DNA from: Desulfurobacterium thermolithotrophum DSM 11699
GTDB lineage: Bacteria > Aquificota > Aquificia > Desulfurobacteriales > Desulfurobacteriaceae
NCBI RefSeq assembly: GCF_000191045.1
Contig: NC_015185.1
Span: 874,501-938,500, forward strand
Direction: 5' to 3'
Length of the DNA stretch: 64,000 nt
Numbering within the stretch: position 1 is the stretch's first letter; each line of letters begins with the position of its first letter. A program made the position numbers and the translations under genes. The notes beneath the pieces are model-generated. The model saw only the letters and a program-made list of their open reading frames with translations, did no database searches and was not told where the DNA came from. This document shows, piece by piece, positions 61,543 to 64,000 of the stretch.

Positions 61543-63222
61543 ATGAGGAAAGAGATTCTTTTAATACTTCCTTTTGTAGTTTCATCTTGTTCTGTAAGTT
61601 CTCTTAATCCTTTTAAGAAGGAAGAGCTTGTTTATACTGCATATACATCTCAAGAGAAAAAACTTGAACCAAAGATTAAGCTAAAAGGTGTTAATAACGT
61701 TATTTACTACATGAAAAGAGAGTTTATTCCTATAGAAGGAAGTATTGTTTTAAATAGTTATGATGGATTTGTTATCGATCTTGGTAAGAAGAATGGAGTT
61801 TCTGTAGGAGATCAATTTATTTCAGAAAGTGGAGCCATTTTAAAAGTAAAAGAAGTTCATAACGATTATTCAATAGCTCTTCCAACTATTGGTAATCCTA
61901 TAGTTGGAGAAAAGGTAAGAAAATTTACTTTTAATAAAGTTCTCTTTTTAGACTTTACAAAAGAGAAAGGTAAAAAACTTTATGCGACTTTAAGCAAAGA
62001 TATTAAATCGATAACTCTTGCTCCTTATAACGAAGGAGAAAAGTTTAAAAAGTTATTTAATCTCCGATATCCTTCAGACTTTAAAAGAAAAGTTCCTGCT
62101 GAAAAGTTAACAGGCTATGATGGCTACTTTGTTGTTTCAAATAAAGGAGTGGAAGTTTACGATGGAACGAAAAGACTTCTAAGAGTTTTTCCGTGGGATG
62201 GAACTCCTGTTTCGTCGTTTGCAATTAATGTAGAAACAGCTTACAAAGTAGTTCTTGATTTTAAAACTCATGCCACAAGTCTTTTTACAGGAAATATAGA
62301 TGATACACCCGAAGATGAAGTAGTTATTCTTACAGATAACGATATCAGAGTTTATCACGTGAAACCTTATGGCGTTTCTAAAGTTTATAAGTTTAGGAAT
62401 CCGTTTCCAGGTTCTTATCTCTTTCATATTTCTCCAATAGACATTAATAAGGATGGTAAGTTAGAGTTCTTAATGGATGCTTTTTATCAAGATACGAAAA
62501 GCGTTTCTTCAGCCCTTTTTGAGATAAAAAATGGAAAGCTCTCAAAAATTGCTTCTTCCAATCTGATAGTTTCAGGTTTTGATACAAATGGAGACGGAGT
62601 AAACGATACGATCTATGGACAGGAAGTAAGTGGAGAGACTGAAAAGCTTTTTGGAAAGAATGTTTATGTTTTAAAACTTGAAGGTAAAAAGTTACAGAAA
62701 CTACAAAAAGTTAAGGTTCCAAAAGATTTTCAAGTAACAAGCGCTCAAATCTTTGTAAGTAATGGCAAGAAATACTATGCTTACTATGACCTTGATTACT
62801 TCTTTAATGTTTCTGAAAAAGACAAAATTGTTTGGCGTTCACCAATCCAAATAGGAGCTTCACCTAACTGTCTTTACTGGGATGTGGACAGCTATCTTGT
62901 TAGCTACTACATAACTCCAAAACCTAAGCCAATAGACATAGATGGTGACGGAAATGAAGAAGTTCTATTTTCTCAGAATAAAAATGAAGTTCCACATTTA
63001 TTGAGAAACGTTTATACTTTTGACGGGGGTAGAATACTACTTCTTTATAAAGATGGTTTCTCTTTTGGTTGGGAAGAAGCAAGTTCTCCTAATTACAATA
63101 TGGGAGGTATAGAAGAGTTTGATTATCTTCCAAATCAAGATATCTTTATTTCTATCTTTACAGAATCAAGTATTATTAAAGGTCCTAAATCAAAACTTTT
63201 ATTCCTAAAACCAAAGCTTTAA
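61543..63222 (+). CDS. Lipoprotein with FG-GAP/EF-hand-like repeats
   Basis: A 559-residue lipoprotein: MRKEILLILPFVVSSC gives a lipobox ending at Cys-16. At ~65-110 a small barrel-like segment (GKKNGVSVGDQF) follows. Calcium-binding-like DxNxDG motifs occur at DINKDGKLEF, DTNGDGVND and DIDGDGNEEV, typical of VCBS/FG-GAP beta-propeller blades. It probably sits in the outer membrane as an adhesion or assembly factor; specific role unknown. A TATAAT-like -10 lies at about 61497. Confidence 0.75.
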   Translation: MRKEILLILPFVVSSCSVSSLNPFKKEELVYTAYTSQEKKLEPKIKLKGVNNVIYYMKREFIPIEGSIVLNSYDGFVIDLGKKNGVSVGDQFISESGAILKVKEVHNDYSIALPTIGNPIVGEKVRKFTFNKVLFLDFTKEKGKKLYATLSKDIKSITLAPYNEGEKFKKLFNLRYPSDFKRKVPAEKLTGYDGYFVVSNKGVEVYDGTKRLLRVFPWDGTPVSSFAINVETAYKVVLDFKTHATSLFTGNIDDTPEDEVVILTDNDIRVYHVKPYGVSKVYKFRNPFPGSYLFHISPIDINKDGKLEFLMDAFYQDTKSVSSALFEIKNGKLSKIASSNLIVSGFDTNGDGVNDTIYGQEVSGETEKLFGKNVYVLKLEGKKLQKLQKVKVPKDFQVTSAQIFVSNGKKYYAYYDLDYFFNVSEKDKIVWRSPIQIGASPNCLYWDVDSYLVSYYITPKPKPIDIDGDGNEEVLFSQNKNEVPHLLRNVYTFDGGRILLLYKDGFSFGWEEASSPNYNMGGIEEFDYLPNQDIFISIFTESSIIKGPKSKLLFLKPKL

Positions 63223-63225
63223 AAG

Positions 63226-64000
63226 ATGGTGACAAAGGCTTCTATTTTTATAAAAGAGAAAACAGGTATAGAAAAGTTTGACATTGCTGTTTTAGGTGGA
63301 TCCGGCATTAAACTTGACAAAGTTTTTACAGAAATTCCTTATTCTCAAATTCCACAGATGCCCATTCCTTTTGTACCGGGTCATTCTGGAACTTTAAAGA
63401 TTCTTGAAGTAGGAAAAAAGAAAGTTCTTTTCTTTGAAGGTCGGTTTCACTATTATGAAGATAGAGAAGATTGGGAGTTAAGATTTATACCTGAATTATC
63501 AGCGAAGCTCGGAGTGAAACTTTTTATTTCTACCTGTGCGTCTGGAGCTATTTCAAGAAAAGCAGCACAGTCAGAAATAGGAGTTATCGTTGATCATATT
63601 AACCTTCTTGGTAGAAACCCTCTTGTGGGACTTATAAAAAGCTATGGTGATAAAGTTTTTATAAATGGAAAAGAAATTTACGATAGGAAAGTTTCAGACC
63701 TTTTTCTAAGGAAAGGAATAGAGTTAGGACTGAGTATTTCTCCTGTTGTTCTTGCTTCTGTTCTTGGTCCTAACTATGAAACATTTGCGGAAATACGGTT
63801 TTTAGAAGTTGCAGGTACTGATGTTGTTAGTATGTCAAGTATCCCAGAAATTTTATCTGCAAAATTTTACGGCATGAAGGTTGCAGCATTAACCGTTATA
63901 ACTAACGATACTTTAAAACTTCAAACAACTCACGAGGAAGTGCTAAATATTTCAAGTCAAAGGTCTATGAAACTTTCAAAGCTTTTATGGAAGACGATCC
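63226..64000 (+). CDS. Purine nucleoside phosphorylase / MTA phosphorylase (3' truncated)
   Basis: The first 258 residues of a PNP-family enzyme, read directly from the sequence: VLGGSGIKLDKVF, FVPGHSGTLKIL, FFEGRFHYYE, LFISTCASGAIS, ASVLGPNYETFAEIRFLE, AGTDVVSMSSIPE and ALTVITNDTL. The window ends before the C-terminus, so the frame has no stop. It begins 3 nt after the lipoprotein stop with an ATG. MTAP and PNP cannot be separated here. Confidence 0.9.
   Translation, partial: MVTKASIFIKEKTGIEKFDIAVLGGSGIKLDKVFTEIPYSQIPQMPIPFVPGHSGTLKILEVGKKKVLFFEGRFHYYEDREDWELRFIPELSAKLGVKLFISTCASGAISRKAAQSEIGVIVDHINLLGRNPLVGLIKSYGDKVFINGKEIYDRKVSDLFLRKGIELGLSISPVVLASVLGPNYETFAEIRFLEVAGTDVVSMSSIPEILSAKFYGMKVAALTVITNDTLKLQTTHEEVLNISSQRSMKLSKLLWKTI

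Overview
The window reads as a chromosomal piece of a low-GC, thermophilic, Gram-negative, chemolithotrophic bacterium, most like the Aquificota family Desulfurobacteriaceae. This is inferred from gene content and protein style: LpxI and outer-membrane proteins, a MetV/MetF pair, HypD/HypE, FabK as enoyl reductase, multiheme cytochrome, and Lys/Glu-rich proteins. No 16S gene is present, so the assignment is an inference. No CRISPR array, rRNA operon or prophage was seen.

1-9.9 kb (minus strand) holds a cohesive accessory operon. In order it encodes a DUF2202 ferritin-like protein, a DUF4405 b-type cytochrome, a small PqqD/RRE-like protein, an ATP-grasp ligase, a fold-III PLP decarboxylase whose N-terminus looks like a RiPP leader, a urea-transporter/M23-peptidase fusion, an outer-membrane beta-barrel and (beyond an inserted element) a TPR protein. 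Its front carries a canonical sigma-54 promoter (9847-9862) and two dyads 31 bp apart (9902-9949). Immediately upstream lie a histidine kinase and an NtrC-type activator, so the regulatory circuit looks complete. A tnpB-only IS200/IS605-type element (about 741-2038) splits the end of the operon, and its TnpB lacks the third RuvC aspartate.

10-17.7 kb (minus) is a housekeeping run: DUF177, rpmF, plsX, fabH, fabK, ribH, nusB, lpxI, then the two-component pair. 17.8-31.2 kb (plus) carries two SurA-like chaperones, metV-metF, uppS-cdsA, hypE, a FetB-like permease, hypD, a PilZ-HDOD protein, nnrDE, an NtrY-like kinase and a flavin reductase. 31.1-39.7 kb (minus) has a metal ABC permease, phoU, gpsA, a DUF3343 protein, gltX, typA, hrcA and a gamma-carbonic-anhydrase-like protein.

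39.8-42.3 kb holds the most striking gene: an octaheme c-type cytochrome of about 804 residues interrupted at codon 109 by an in-frame UGA. A bacterial-SECIS-like hairpin follows it at the expected distance, so this is probably a selenocysteine-containing multiheme cytochrome. 42.3-53.6 kb is housekeeping: rpe, prs, prepilins, pdxJ, acpS, purB, a radical SAM enzyme, tRNA-Leu(GAG), a TrkA-type K+ channel, RusA, a flavoprotein, DUF445 and thpR.

53.6-57.7 kb contains two DDE insertion sequences. One (55989-57113, 4-bp target duplication) has cut a PAS-GGDEF-EAL gene in two, and a solo 30-nt copy of its right end lies before the tRNA. 57.7-61.4 kb is a nitrogen/iron module: glnA and glnB behind a sigma-54 promoter, a Fur-family regulator with a 7-1-7 box, and amt. 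The window ends with a lipoprotein and a truncated nucleoside phosphorylase gene.
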